Shown: positions 1 through 7,757 of the stretch, piece after piece
How positions within the stretch are numbered: the first letter of the stretch is position 1
Layout of the letters: every line of letters starts with the position of its first letter
Assembly (NCBI GenBank): GCA_026393015.1
Contig: JAPLBA010000119.1
Coordinates: 1 to 40,605 of the forward strand
Source: Actinomycetota bacterium
GTDB lineage: Bacteria > Actinomycetota > Actinomycetes > Nanopelagicales > Nanopelagicaceae
Reading direction: 5' to 3'
DNA length: 40,605 nucleotides
Made by a program: the position numbers and the translations under genes
Notes under the pieces: generated by a model
What the model saw: the letters and a program-made list of their open reading frames with translations, nothing else
What the model was told of the DNA's origin: nothing
Database searches by the model: none

Positions 1-1093
1 CCACGCCACCCTTGAGCTCAAAGGAGAGCACTGCGCCCGAACCCTTGGGCACGTACTTCTTTGCCAAGCGATGCCACGGGGAAGAAGGAAGTGAGGCGTA
101 ATTTACTTTCTCCACTTCTTCGCGAGTCTCAAGCCAAGATGCAATGCTCTTAGCGTTTTCCACATGGCGCTCGATGCGAAGGCTCAAGGTTTCTAGACCT
201 TGAGCAAGGAGCCATGCGTTGAATGGGCTCACTGCAGCACCGATATCACGGAGTAACGTGAGGCGAATCTTGAAGATGTAAGCAAGGTTCGCACCAAAGG
301 CCGATCCGACGCCTAGCGCCTGTGCGTATACAAGGCCGTGATAACTGGGATCTGGCTCGTTGAAGCTCTTGAAACGCTCTGGGTAACGGGCGTAGTCGAA
401 GTTACCCGAATCCACGATCGCACCAACGACAGCGTTGCCGTGACCCGAGAGGAACTTAGTTGCCGAATGGACCACGACGTCGGCTCCATGTTCGATCGGA
501 CGCAGTAGGTATGGAGTTGCCACCGTGTTATCGACGATGAGTGGAACACCAAATGCGTGAGCCACATTGGCCACACCTTCGATGTCGAGCACATCGTTTT
601 TTGGATTTGAAATAGTCTCACCAAAAAAAGCCTTCGTATTCGGACGAATCTCTTTACGCCACGACTCGAGGTCATCTGGATCTTCCACAAAGGAAACTTC
701 AATACCGAGCTTAGGGAGCGTGTAGTGGAAGAGGTTGTACGTTCCGCCGTAAAGGCTGGGGCTCGAAACGATGTGATCGCCGGCTTCAGCAAGTGCCAGG
801 ATTGAAAAAGTTGTCGCTGCAGAACCAGAAGCGACGAGTAGCGATGCCACGCCACCCTCAAGAGAGGCGATGCGTTGTTCTACGGCATCTTGAGTGGGGT
901 TCATGATGCGTGTGTAGATATTTCCTAGCTCTGCAAGACTGAAGAGATCGGCTGCATGCTTTGTGTCGCGGAATTGGTATGCCGTCGTTTGATAGAGCGG
1001 CAACGCGCGCGCACCTGTGGTGGGATCAGGAACTTGACCTGCGTGGATCTGGCGTGTTTCGAAGGACCAGCCACTCTTTGCGGAATCAGACAT
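1..1093 (-). CDS. metY: O-acetylhomoserine sulfhydrylase (3' end outside window)
   Basis: This PLP-dependent enzyme of the Cys/Met metabolism family makes homocysteine from O-acetylhomoserine and sulfide. Reading the minus strand from the ATG at 1093 gives 364 codons without a stop, running off the left edge. Seen: N-terminal [20 protein letters not shown] (phosphate/PLP region), [11 protein letters not shown], the aspartate segment [10 protein letters not shown] and the PLP-lysine segment [11 protein letters not shown], all in the order of the family. About 65 C-terminal residues should be missing compared with the usual ~430. The start lacks a strong Shine-Dalgarno (GAGAAAG only) and overlaps a small leader ORF. 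A SAM-IV riboswitch lies upstream, so expression should fall when S-adenosylmethionine is plentiful. The family assignment is firm; O-acetyl- rather than O-succinyl-homoserine is inferred from the closer resemblance to MetY than to MetB. Confidence 0.95.
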   Translation of the reverse strand, partial: MSDSAKSGWSFETRQIHAGQVPDPTTGARALPLYQTTAYQFRDTKHAADLFSLAELGNIYTRIMNPTQDAVEQRIASLEGGVASLLVASGSAATTFSILALAEAGDHIVSSPSLYGGTYNLFHYTLPKLGIEVSFVEDPDDLESWRKEIRPNTKAFFGETISNPKNDVLDIEGVANVAHAFGVPLIVDNTVATPYLLRPIEHGADVVVHSATKFLSGHGNAVVGAIVDSGNFDYARYPERFKSFNEPDPSYHGLVYAQALGVGSAFGANLAYIFKIRLTLLRDIGAAVSPFNAWLLAQGLETLSLRIERHVENAKSIASWLETREEVEKVNYASLPSSPWHRLAKKYVPKGSGAVLSFELKGGV

Positions 1094-1172
1094 AGTTTTC
1101 AACTTTCTCGTCGTTTGTGTGAGAGCACGGCGAGAGTACGGATCGTGAACCTAAAAATAGGTAACGAAACAT
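1086..1172 (-). CDS. Putative 28-aa leader peptide overlapping the metY start
   Basis: A short frame begins with ATG at 1172, four bases after a strong Shine-Dalgarno (AGGAGG, within AGGAGGGG). It encodes 28 residues starting MFRYLFLGSRS. Its TGA at 1088-1086 lies inside the first codons of metY (ATGTCTGA), so ribosomes ending here could re-initiate at metY. metY itself has only a weak ribosome site. The Shine-Dalgarno sits in a hairpin (1174-1189) that competes with another hairpin (1186-1205) downstream of the riboswitch. Whether it is translated is inference; the alternative is an untranslated spacer. Confidence 0.45.
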   Translation of the reverse strand: MFRYLFLGSRSVLSPCSHTNDEKVENYV

Positions 1173-1173
1173 A

Positions 1174-1205
1174 ACCCCTCCTGAGGGGTCTCCGTTGAGA
1201 GACCC
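1174..1205 (-). promoter_or_regulatory. Candidate riboswitch expression platform with two exclusive hairpins
   Basis: Hairpin A pairs GGGTCTC with GAGACCC (1205-1186, loop TCAACG). Hairpin B pairs ACCCCT with AGGGGT (1189-1174, loop CAGG) and buries the AGGAGGGG Shine-Dalgarno of the leader ORF. They share bases 1186-1189, so only one can form. Hairpin B has no following U-run, which argues for translational control rather than termination. Which state SAM favours cannot be read from the sequence. Confidence 0.55.
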
Positions 1206-1209
1206 GCGC

Positions 1210-1309
1210 TTGTCGACCGGTGTCGACCTGGTCCTCACCCGGAGCACCCCACCGCGGTGGAGGGTTGCCGTCCAGCAAGCCGGGGCTAAACGCTGGAACT
1301 CATGACCTG
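1210..1309 (-). promoter_or_regulatory. SAM-IV riboswitch upstream of metY
   Basis: On the minus strand the RNA reads GGTCATGAG, CCAGCG, CCCCGGCTTGCTGG, CGGCAACCCTCC, CCGCGGTGGGGTGC, CCGGGTGAGGACC. The closing stem pairs GGTC (1307-1304) with GACC (1233-1230). This is the conserved core of the SAM-IV aptamer, a class known from actinobacteria that binds S-adenosylmethionine. An additional 6-bp stem GTCGAC-ACCG-GTCGAC (1227-1212) follows. Position about 120 nt before the metY start fits feedback control of sulfur assimilation. Confidence 0.9.
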
Positions 1310-1315
1310 TGCGAA

Positions 1316-1345
1316 AGATTAGCGAGCAAGAGGCAAAGTTGTCTA
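1316..1345 (-). promoter_or_regulatory. Probable metY promoter
   Basis: TAGACA (1345-1340) and TAATCT (1321-1316) are separated by 18 bp on the minus strand. Transcription would start about seven bases downstream, right at the 5' edge of the SAM-IV aptamer near 1309. The -35 element abuts the end of the upstream DUF4192 gene. Confidence 0.55.
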
Positions 1346-1346
1346 A

Positions 1347-2315
1347 TCAGGCAGCATCGCGCACTAGCGCCTCTAATTTCTCGGCTAACTCGTGGCGCAT
1401 CCGAGTGAAAGCCTCTGGAGGCCAACCTGATTCCATGGCGCGCTTCAGGAGGCGCGCTAGTGAGTACTCCGGATCATCCTTCATCGCCTCATCGAGGGCT
1501 AGCCGAGCGAGCCCACCCTCTCCTGCCTCATAACTCGTGGCCGCGAGCAGACAGGCAACCGGGGCTCGAAATCCGAGAGGCGCCTGAGTAAGGAAGGTGC
1601 GCCAAAGTTCCACGGCTCCGAGCAATTGCGTACTCCCGTGCATCGTGATCGCGAAATCGCGCAGAGCAACATTTTCCAGGGCCAGCAGCGTGGGTCCGAC
1701 CTCGGCCGGCAGAAGAGTACGACTTACCTGCCACCGCTCCCAGACTCTGCACAGCAGTGCGGCCGCTTCTGTAAGAGGCAAGTTCTCGTCTGCATCGGGA
1801 ATGGGCGCACCGACCCGGGCAAGAGTGGCAGCCAATTCATGCTCGGAGACGCATGGCATCACGTGTCCGCGGATTACATGTTCGGCAGCGATGCGCGAAC
1901 TTTCGAATGTAGGAAGTGGGTTGCCTTCATGTGGGCAGGAACCACATTCGCTCTCGCACAATCTTGAGATCCAATGCGTTTCGTTAACAACAATGGATTC
2001 GATGAGAGCAAATCCTGCGGACTTAATTTCGTTCTCACAAATCTCGAGGAAGGAAAGACCGTCGCCACTCGTGTAAGCAACGAGCATGACACCTTCGATA
2101 TTTTGCCAAGCAAGTGCCCCGATCAACTCTCGCGCAGAATCGCGTTCGTTAGGCACAATGATCTCGGCGCGCATGACTCGAGCGAGTCGGCGCTCTGAGG
2201 TGAGCGAGAGTACGACGAGGGAATCTTGCGGATGGAATCCTAAGAGAAAAGGGATCGTGAGAAGAAGATCCTGCGGCGTATCAAGGATGAGTGCAGATGT
2301 TTCATATGATTTCAT
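1347..2315 (-). CDS. DUF4192 domain-containing protein
   Basis: A 322-residue protein of the actinobacterial DUF4192 family, whose function is unknown. The N-terminal segment LDTPQDLLLTIPFLLGFHPQDSLVVL (about residues 12-37) is the family's hallmark; a helical, Ala/Leu-rich C-terminal half follows, with no signal peptide or membrane segment. It is probably cytoplasmic. Two cysteines (CESECGSC, about residues 118-125) could bind a metal, but this is a guess. It lies 31 bp downstream of an exported-protein gene on the same strand, so co-transcription is possible. Confidence 0.85.
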   Translation of the reverse strand: MKSYETSALILDTPQDLLLTIPFLLGFHPQDSLVVLSLTSERRLARVMRAEIIVPNERDSARELIGALAWQNIEGVMLVAYTSGDGLSFLEICENEIKSAGFALIESIVVNETHWISRLCESECGSCPHEGNPLPTFESSRIAAEHVIRGHVMPCVSEHELAATLARVGAPIPDADENLPLTEAAALLCRVWERWQVSRTLLPAEVGPTLLALENVALRDFAITMHGSTQLLGAVELWRTFLTQAPLGFRAPVACLLAATSYEAGEGGLARLALDEAMKDDPEYSLARLLKRAMESGWPPEAFTRMRHELAEKLEALVRDAA

Positions 2316-2346
2316 GTGCGGAGCCTGCCGACTTCCTCACGCGTTG

Positions 2347-3054
2347 TCAGGAGTGAGATCGGCTGGTTGTGGATATCAAGTGTCCGCGCGCAGACCGCAC
2401 ACGTATATACGAGGTGTAGGAAACCACTATCGGATCTCCAATGACCTCGACCATTTCTCCCTCGCTCGTCTCTGCAAAGACATTCCACATCACCTGCGCG
2501 CTTAACAAAAAGAGATTGACCTTGCGATACGAATGCACCACCAGCCCAGCCGGATAAGGGTCTCCTAATCCGGCCTCCCGCATTGCCCCATCTCCAAAAC
2601 TCCAATGCACTGATGGTTTCAATGTGATCCGTAAGTTAAAACCACCCACAGAGAGGACGAAGGGTCTAGGTAACGGTCTTAAATATGCATTAATCGGAAT
2701 CGCCACGACCGCCTCCCGTGGCTCCACCGTGATCGCCAAATCAGGAATATGTTCGCGGACACTTTCGCGAGCAAGCGGAGATGGCTTTCGCACTACCACC
2801 GGCGGAGTGCATATCCCCGGAAAATCGATGGGTGGTTGGCAGCGCCCAGGAGAATTCTCGATTTGTATCACGGGAGATGGTGTGCGAATCATTCCGGCAA
2901 GTGCGCGTTTAACGACCGTCGCCACCACATCGCTGTTATCTATATCCGTTGAAACGGTGAGACAAGAGCTCGTGGTGCACTGTGCCATCGCACCTCCCCA
3001 TGAACTTGCCACAAGAACAGATGTCAGAAGTACAAGAAGAGAGACACGCTTCAC
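2347..3054 (-). CDS. Unrecognised secreted protein with a PKD-like WSFGDG motif
   Basis: I do not recognise a named family. The 235-residue product starts with a Sec signal peptide (MKR, hydrophobic stretch, probable cleavage after AMA at residue 24). The mature part has Cys pairs at residues 26/31 and 72/82, a proline-rich linker (about 60-100) and a beta-rich C-terminal half. WSFGDG at 151-156, followed by the HSY segment, resembles the core of PKD domains. The start overlaps the end of the upstream lipoprotein gene by four bases (ATGA), so the two are translationally coupled and probably act together at the cell surface. Partners and role are unknown. Confidence 0.7.
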   Translation of the reverse strand: MKRVSLLVLLTSVLVASSWGGAMAQCTTSSCLTVSTDIDNSDVVATVVKRALAGMIRTPSPVIQIENSPGRCQPPIDFPGICTPPVVVRKPSPLARESVREHIPDLAITVEPREAVVAIPINAYLRPLPRPFVLSVGGFNLRITLKPSVHWSFGDGAMREAGLGDPYPAGLVVHSYRKVNLFLLSAQVMWNVFAETSEGEMVEVIGDPIVVSYTSYIRVRSARGHLISTTSRSHS

Positions 3055-3455
3055 GGAGTGATCACCTGAGATTTACCAGTCGCCATCATCCATCTGCCGT
3101 TGGTCTCTGAAAAATTAATGAGATCAATTGATTCCATCGCGCAATGTCGTGAGTGAATCTGCAGAGCAAGCCGTGTGCTCTGAAGTGCCTTCACTTCAAG
3201 CCCCAGCAGGTCAAGACGATCACTACCAGAGCGACATGTGGCCCCACCAAAGAGCCGCTGAAAGAGCCGCTGAAAGAGCAAGTCGAGTACCTCTGTAGGT
3301 ATGTTTTCGGGTATCAGCCGTTCGTGATGGTGGGAGAAGGTAGCCACCTGAGCGCTCACTTGCATCAGCTGCGGATTCGACTCAGGTTCGAGCGCCGCCC
3401 TGGTCGTGTCACATCCAAGTGGGATCAAGAGAAGCAGGAGCGCGAGATATTTCAT
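3051..3455 (-). CDS. Putative small lipoprotein
   Basis: A 134-residue protein with a short hydrophobic N-terminus ending IPLGC (Cys15), which looks like a slightly atypical lipobox (Pro at -3). No domain is recognised. Residues 61-69 contain a duplicated FQRL caused by a 12-bp tandem repeat. There is no Shine-Dalgarno; a TAGCGT -10 element (3467-3462) lies six bases before ATG, suggesting a leaderless mRNA. It heads a two-gene operon with the secreted protein downstream (4-bp overlap). An ordinary secreted protein is the alternative to a lipoprotein. Confidence 0.65.
   Translation of the reverse strand: MKYLALLLLLIPLGCDTTRAALEPESNPQLMQVSAQVATFSHHHERLIPENIPTEVLDLLFQRLFQRLFGGATCRSGSDRLDLLGLEVKALQSTRLALQIHSRHCAMESIDLINFSETNGRWMMATGKSQVITP
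3249..3279. repeat. 12-bp in-frame tandem repeat in the lipoprotein gene
   Basis: Plus-strand unit AAAGAGCCGCTG occurs twice exactly (3249-3260, 3261-3272) and a third time partially (3273-3279). On the coding strand it produces the repeated residues LFQR. Confidence 0.9.
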
Positions 3456-3461
3456 GGCGGC

Positions 3462-3467
3462 ACGCTA
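3462..3467 (-). promoter_or_regulatory. -10 element for leaderless start of the lipoprotein gene
   Basis: TAGCGT lies exactly six bases (GCCGCC) before the ATG at 3455. No credible -35 hexamer is seen. Confidence 0.45.
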
Positions 3468-3542
3468 AAGAGGTCAAGGCGCCGAGGAGACCCGGCTCCC
3501 CCAGCTCAGGATTCTCGCCCTGAAAATGGGACTCCAGGCTCC

Positions 3543-3548
3543 TAGACT
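3543..3548 (+). promoter_or_regulatory. -10 element for leaderless start of the Nudix gene
   Basis: TAGACT lies six bases (CTAACT) before the GTG at 3555. CTGAAA at 3520-3525, 17 bp further upstream, matches four of six -35 consensus bases. Confidence 0.5.
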
Positions 3549-3554
3549 CTAACT

Positions 3555-4076
3555 GTGAGTAATCGCGAGAGCAGTGACGACGAGAGCAGTGACGGCGAGA
3601 ACCACCGTCCCGAGAGTGGCGATGGTTGGCATGAGTGCCATTGCGGCCAAAAGCATTGGGGCATCTACGGCGCCGCTGGACTCTTAGCAGTGCGTCGAAG
3701 GGGCGAGGAACTCTTCGTGCTTCTCCAGCATCGAGCTCCGTGGAGTCATAACGGTGACACCTGGGGGCTCCCCGGAGGGGCACTCAATCGAGACGAGGAT
3801 GCCATCGCAGGCGCCTTTCGAGAGGCTCTTGAGGAAGTGGGGATCGATGCCACTCACCTCACGCCACTTCACTCACACTTGGACGACCATTCAACATGGA
3901 GTTACGAAACGGTCATTGCACTTGCATCAGATGAAGCTGATGCCTCGGTTGCCAATCACGAATCACTTGCGGTGGCTTGGATTACCACCAGCAGTGTCGA
4001 AGCAGAAAACTTGCATCCCTCGTTTGCCAAGTCGTGGCCGGCACTACAAGAGCTCTTACAAAGTTTAGGGATCTAG
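3555..4076 (+). CDS. Nudix (MutT-like) hydrolase
   Basis: A 173-residue hydrolase of nucleoside diphosphate derivatives. The Nudix box GX5EX7REUXEEXGU is intact (GALNRDEDAIAGAFREALEE followed by VGI). Before the fold is the segment ECHCGQKHWG, a Cys/His motif that may bind metal and is shared by an actinobacterial Nudix subgroup (recalled, not checked). The acidic N-terminus contains a duplicated ESSDD/ESSDG from a 15-bp tandem repeat. The GTG start is supported by a leaderless promoter; no Shine-Dalgarno is present. The substrate cannot be predicted; damaged dNTPs or ADP-ribose-like compounds are possible. It is convergent with nrdJ. Confidence 0.9.
   Translation: MSNRESSDDESSDGENHRPESGDGWHECHCGQKHWGIYGAAGLLAVRRRGEELFVLLQHRAPWSHNGDTWGLPGGALNRDEDAIAGAFREALEEVGIDATHLTPLHSHLDDHSTWSYETVIALASDEADASVANHESLAVAWITTSSVEAENLHPSFAKSWPALQELLQSLGI
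3567..3596. repeat. 15-bp in-frame tandem duplication in the Nudix gene
   Basis: GAGAGCAGTGACGAC (3567-3581) is followed directly by GAGAGCAGTGACGGC (3582-3596), one mismatch. It encodes two acidic pentapeptides at the N-terminus. Confidence 0.9.
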
Positions 4077-4084
4077 AAAAGAAA

Positions 4085-4112
4085 GCGGGGGCTCTCTCTC
4101 GAGAACCCCCGC
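4085..4112 (-). terminator. Intrinsic terminator of nrdR-nrdJ
   Basis: A GC-rich hairpin with arms GCGGGGG and CCCCCGC, extended by TCTC/GAGA, is followed on the minus strand by TTTCTTTTCT. It begins 16 bases after the nrdJ stop. On the plus strand no T-run follows, so it mainly serves nrdJ, though it may slow transcription from the Nudix gene as well. Confidence 0.85.
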
Positions 4113-4127
4113 ATTACTCGTTGATGA

Positions 4128-6923
4128 TTAGCTGCAACCGCTTGTCGATCCGCAACCTTCGCAGACGTAGCAAGAACCAGCTGGGCGCATCTTTGTGCCG
4201 CAAGTGACACACATCGGCGCATCTTGATTACGGCCCATCATGGCTTCGAGGAGCTCGGTAGAAGAGCCCACCTGCCGAGCAGGAGCAGCAGGAGCTGCAG
4301 CTACCGGCTTGGTGACCAAGTCTTCGCTCTCAAAGGCACCAACCTCATCTGGTGCGGAGTACGAACCTGTGTCGAGTTGACGAGCACGCTCTTCGGCAGT
4401 GTAGATACCGAGCGCCGAACGTGTCTCGTAATCCAAGTAATCCAGTGAGAGACGACGGAAGATGTAATCCATGATGGATTGCGCCATCCGTACATCAGCA
4501 TCATCTGTCATACCAGCTGGCTCAAAGCGCAGGTTGGCAAACTTTTGTACATAGGTCTCAAGAGGTACGCCGTATTGAAGGCCAATAGAGACCGCGATCG
4601 AGAAGGCATCCATCACGCCGGCAAGAGTGGAACCTTGCTTACCAAGCTTAAGGAATACCTCACCCAGTGAACCGTCTTCATACGAGCCAGCAGTCATGTA
4701 ACCCTCAGCGCCGCCGACTGTGAAGGAAGTGGTGAGTGATGGACGTGACTTGGGCAAGCGACGACGAGTAGCTACAGCTGAAACTTCAGCCGGCGCTGCT
4801 TCTTGTGCGCCACGAGCATCTGAAAGTGGTTGACCCACCTTGCAGTTGTCGCGGTAGATGGCGAGTGCCTTGAGGCCGTACTTCCAACCTTGGAAGTAAA
4901 CCTCTTCAACCTCTTCAACAGTGGCTTCTGATGGAAGGTTAACTGTCTTAGAGATGGCTCCCGAAAGGAATGGTTGGCATGCCGCCATCATGTGCACGTG
5001 GCCCATGGCCGCAATGGGACGAGCGCCCATCGCGCAATCGAAGACGCTGTAATGCTCAGGCTTGAGACCTGGGGCATCAATAACGTTTCCAGTGGTACCA
5101 ATGTGTTCCACAATGGCTTCGACAGTCTCTTCGGTGTAGCCAAGTTTGCGAAGTGAACGTGGAATCGCTTGGTTAACGATCTGCATAGATCCGCCACCGA
5201 CTAACTTCTTGAACTTAACGAGAGCAAGGTCTGGCTCGATACCGGTGGTATCGCAATCCATCATGAGCCCGATAGTTCCGGTGGGTGCAAGGACGGATGC
5301 TTGCGCATTACGCCAGCCATTCTTCTCACCAATCTTGAGGCAATCAGCCCAAGCCTTGGTGGCCTCACGATGTACATCTTTATCGAGAGTAGTGACTGCG
5401 CGAGATGCGTCATTTGCCGCAGCGTGCTTGCGCATGACACGGGTATGGGCATCTGCGTTACGGGCATAGCCTTCGTATTGACCCACAACACCTGCCAATT
5501 CAGCTGAACGCTTGTAAGCAGTACCCGTCATGAGCGAGGTGATAGCGCCAGCAAGTGCACGACCACCCTCGCTGTCGTATGGAAGACCACTTGCCATCAG
5601 GAGCGCACCGAGGTTGGCATAGCCAATACCTAGTTGACGGTACTTGCGAGTGGTGTCACCAATGGCCTCTGTGGGGAAATCGGCGAAGCAGATAGAGATG
5701 TCCATCGCCGTGATAACCGTTTCGACCAATTTGGCGAAATTCTTGGCATCGAAAGATCCATCTTCTTTGAGGAACTTAAGCAAGTTGATGCTGGCTAGGT
5801 TGCAAGAAGAGTTATCAAGTGACATGTACTCAGAGCATGGGTTCGAAGCATTGATTCGACCCGTCTCTGGATTGGTGTGCCAATCGTTGATGGTGTCGTC
5901 ATATTGAATGCCGGGATCTGCGCAACCCCACGCGGCGACAGAGACTTTACGGAAGAGCTCGCGGGCATCCACCGTTTCGATCACTTCTCCGGTAGCGCGA
6001 GCACGGAGACCGAATGTCTTACCCTCTTCGACAGCGCGCATAAATTCATCACTCACGCGAACCGAGTTATTAGCATTTTGGTACTGCACGGAGACGATGT
6101 CTTTACCACCGAGGTCCATATCGAAGCCAGCATCACGCAGAGCGCGGATCTTATCCTCTTCATTTGCTTTTGTTTCGATAAATTCTTCGATATCTGGATG
6201 ATCAATGTCGAGCACAACCATCTTTGCGGCGCGACGCGTAGCTCCACCAGATTTGATGGTTCCAGCCGAGGCATCGGCGCCACGCATGAACGAGACTGGA
6301 CCTGATGCAGTGCCACCAGACTTGAGAAGTTCTTTGCTCGAACGAATGCGGGAGAGATTAAGACCAGCTCCTGAGCCGCCCTTAAAGATCATGCCCTCTT
6401 CGCGATACCAGTTGAGAATTGAATCCATCGTGTCATCCACGCTCAGGATGAAGCAAGCGCTCACTTGTTGCGGCGCGGCCGTTCCGACGTTGAACCAGAC
6501 AGGTGAATTGAACGAGAAGACTTGATGCATAAGAGCCCACGTCAACTCATGCTCAAAGATTTCTGCATCGCTATCGGCAGCAAAGTATCCGAAGTCCTTG
6601 CCGGCCTTCGTATAGGTCAACACCACACGATCAATGAGTTGCTTGAGACTCCACTCACGGTTATCGGTGCCGACCACGCCTCGGAAGTACTTGGTGGTCA
6701 CGATGGTGGAAGCATTTACTGACCAGAAATCAGGAAACTCAGCGCCACGTTGCTCGAAGATGACCTCGCCGCTCTTCCAATTTGTCTGCACCACATCGCG
6801 ACGCTCCCACGTCACTTCGTCGTAGGGATGCACGCCTGGAGTCGTAAAAATACGCTCCATGCGTAGACCTTTCTTCGACTTTGATGCGGTAGCGGAAGGG
6901 CGACTGCTAACGGTCTCTGGCAT
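4128..6923 (-). CDS. nrdJ: Vitamin B12-dependent (class II) ribonucleoside-diphosphate reductase
   Basis: This 931-residue enzyme reduces ribonucleotides to deoxyribonucleotides using adenosylcobalamin to generate the thiyl radical, with no oxygen requirement. Seen: the NPCSE active-site segment (Asn361, Cys363, Glu365), the probable redox pair Cys157 (SACFIL) and Cys374 (NSSCNL), a glycine-rich substrate loop GGSGAGLNLSR (182-192), and a C-terminal Cys-rich tail (CVTC, CYVCEGC, SGC) that resembles a zinc-ribbon and likely holds the shuttling thiols. It starts with ATG after AGGAG with a 7-base spacer, 23 bp downstream of nrdR. Length fits long actinobacterial NrdJ proteins. The cell therefore needs cobalamin; no cobalamin riboswitch is visible. 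Confidence 0.97.
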   Translation of the reverse strand: MPETVSSRPSATASKSKKGLRMERIFTTPGVHPYDEVTWERRDVVQTNWKSGEVIFEQRGAEFPDFWSVNASTIVTTKYFRGVVGTDNREWSLKQLIDRVVLTYTKAGKDFGYFAADSDAEIFEHELTWALMHQVFSFNSPVWFNVGTAAPQQVSACFILSVDDTMDSILNWYREEGMIFKGGSGAGLNLSRIRSSKELLKSGGTASGPVSFMRGADASAGTIKSGGATRRAAKMVVLDIDHPDIEEFIETKANEEDKIRALRDAGFDMDLGGKDIVSVQYQNANNSVRVSDEFMRAVEEGKTFGLRARATGEVIETVDARELFRKVSVAAWGCADPGIQYDDTINDWHTNPETGRINASNPCSEYMSLDNSSCNLASINLLKFLKEDGSFDAKNFAKLVETVITAMDISICFADFPTEAIGDTTRKYRQLGIGYANLGALLMASGLPYDSEGGRALAGAITSLMTGTAYKRSAELAGVVGQYEGYARNADAHTRVMRKHAAANDASRAVTTLDKDVHREATKAWADCLKIGEKNGWRNAQASVLAPTGTIGLMMDCDTTGIEPDLALVKFKKLVGGGSMQIVNQAIPRSLRKLGYTEETVEAIVEHIGTTGNVIDAPGLKPEHYSVFDCAMGARPIAAMGHVHMMAACQPFLSGAISKTVNLPSEATVEEVEEVYFQGWKYGLKALAIYRDNCKVGQPLSDARGAQEAAPAEVSAVATRRRLPKSRPSLTTSFTVGGAEGYMTAGSYEDGSLGEVFLKLGKQGSTLAGVMDAFSIAVSIGLQYGVPLETYVQKFANLRFEPAGMTDDADVRMAQSIMDYIFRRLSLDYLDYETRSALGIYTAEERARQLDTGSYSAPDEVGAFESEDLVTKPVAAAPAAPARQVGSSTELLEAMMGRNQDAPMCVTCGTKMRPAGSCYVCEGCGSTSGCS

Positions 6924-6946
6924 TTTTCTTCTCCTGTGGTGTGTTA

Positions 6947-7498
6947 TTAATCGATCGAAGAGAGAGCCACGCTATTTGCGTACCCGCTCTGCAATGCATT
7001 GGATGGTGAACTGATATTGCTCCCTGAACTGATCTTGGAATTGCTATTTGTTGCAGGTATTGCTCGAAGCAGTGAAATCTCAGCCTCGAAATCTTCTAGT
7101 GATTCAAATGCGCGGTAAACAGAGGCATAACGAAGGTAGGCGACTTCATCGAGCTCACGTAACGGAGCCAAAATGGCGAGCCCCACCTCCTGTGCTTCAA
7201 TCTCGGCGCGACCACTCTCACGCAAGGCCTCTTCGACCCGTTGAGCCAGTAGCGCCAAATCATCATCGTTCACGGGGCGCCCTTGGCACGCCTTGCGGAC
7301 GCCAGCGACTACTTTCTCGCGGCTAAAAGGCTCAGAAGCGCCGCTGCGCTTGATGATGTAGAGAGCAGCAGTTTCTTGGGTAGTGAAGCGCCGGCCACAG
7401 GTGGTGCACTCACGACGGCGGCGGATAGAGATTCCTTCATCCACAGGACGCGAATCGACGACTCGGGAATCCTCGTTACGACAGTAAGGGCAGTACAT
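6947..7498 (-). CDS. nrdR: Transcriptional repressor NrdR
   Basis: NrdR represses ribonucleotide reductase genes in response to ATP/dATP. The 183-residue protein begins MYCPYC, with a zinc ribbon formed by Cys3, Cys6, Cys31 and Cys34, followed by an ATP-cone domain (about 46-136). I chose ATG at 7498 rather than the upstream in-frame ATG at 7546 because it has AGGAGG six bases before it and gives the family's normal N-terminus. The C-terminal 30 residues are Ser/Asn-rich with an [12 protein letters not shown] duplication, not part of the conserved fold. It forms an operon with nrdJ, and an NrdR-box-like site overlaps its promoter region, so it probably autoregulates. Confidence 0.97.
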   Translation of the reverse strand: MYCPYCRNEDSRVVDSRPVDEGISIRRRRECTTCGRRFTTQETAALYIIKRSGASEPFSREKVVAGVRKACQGRPVNDDDLALLAQRVEEALRESGRAEIEAQEVGLAILAPLRELDEVAYLRYASVYRAFESLEDFEAEISLLRAIPATNSNSKISSGSNISSPSNALQSGYANSVALSSID

Positions 7499-7557
7499 CG
7501 TTCGCCTCCTTCCTACGCTCAACTTCTCACTCTTCGGGGCTTTCAAACACGGTCAGC

Positions 7558-7566
7558 TGTGGATAA
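7558..7566 (+). promoter_or_regulatory. Consensus DnaA box in the nrdR leader
   Basis: TGTGGATAA is the exact complement of TTATCCACA. It sits about 60 bp before the nrdR start. DnaA control of ribonucleotide reductase genes is known in other bacteria; here it is inferred from position only. Confidence 0.5.
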
Positions 7567-7635
7567 ACCTGTGTGTGGCCTGGGGAGAACTACCATCTAG
7601 TGACCACAACCTGTGGAGGAAGTACACGGTTATAA

Positions 7636-7651
7636 GCACTACATATAGGGG
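7636..7651. promoter_or_regulatory. Candidate NrdR box upstream of nrdR-nrdJ
   Basis: GCACTACATATAGGGG matches the core CwAtATaTwG of the NrdR box at nine of ten positions (CTACATATAG). TATAAC (7634-7629, minus strand) directly next to it could be the nrdR -10. NrdR boxes usually come in pairs; a second good copy is not obvious, although CCACAACCTGTGG at 7604-7616 is a perfect inverted repeat of unknown meaning. Confidence 0.5.
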
Positions 7652-7757
7652 TAAGAGTAGACCGCGAGTCGAGGGTTTGCAATACTTGTCTTGATCTCGG
7701 CGTGTTGAGCGTGTCGAAGGGCAAGGGTCCCTTGGAGGGCGTATCTTGCCTAGATTT

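Noticed and set aside
313-861. 182-codon frame within metY
   Set aside because: It is a shifted frame on the same strand as metY; its translation is Ser/Arg/Thr-rich with no domain, while the metY frame has all family motifs.
3409-3783. 124-codon minus-strand frame opposite the Nudix gene
   Set aside because: Arg/His-rich translation without motif; it runs across the divergent promoter region and the first part of a clear Nudix hydrolase.
7558-7616. Replication origin
   Set aside because: Only one exact DnaA box, no AT-rich unwinding element and no dnaA/dnaN neighbours; gene context is nrdR.
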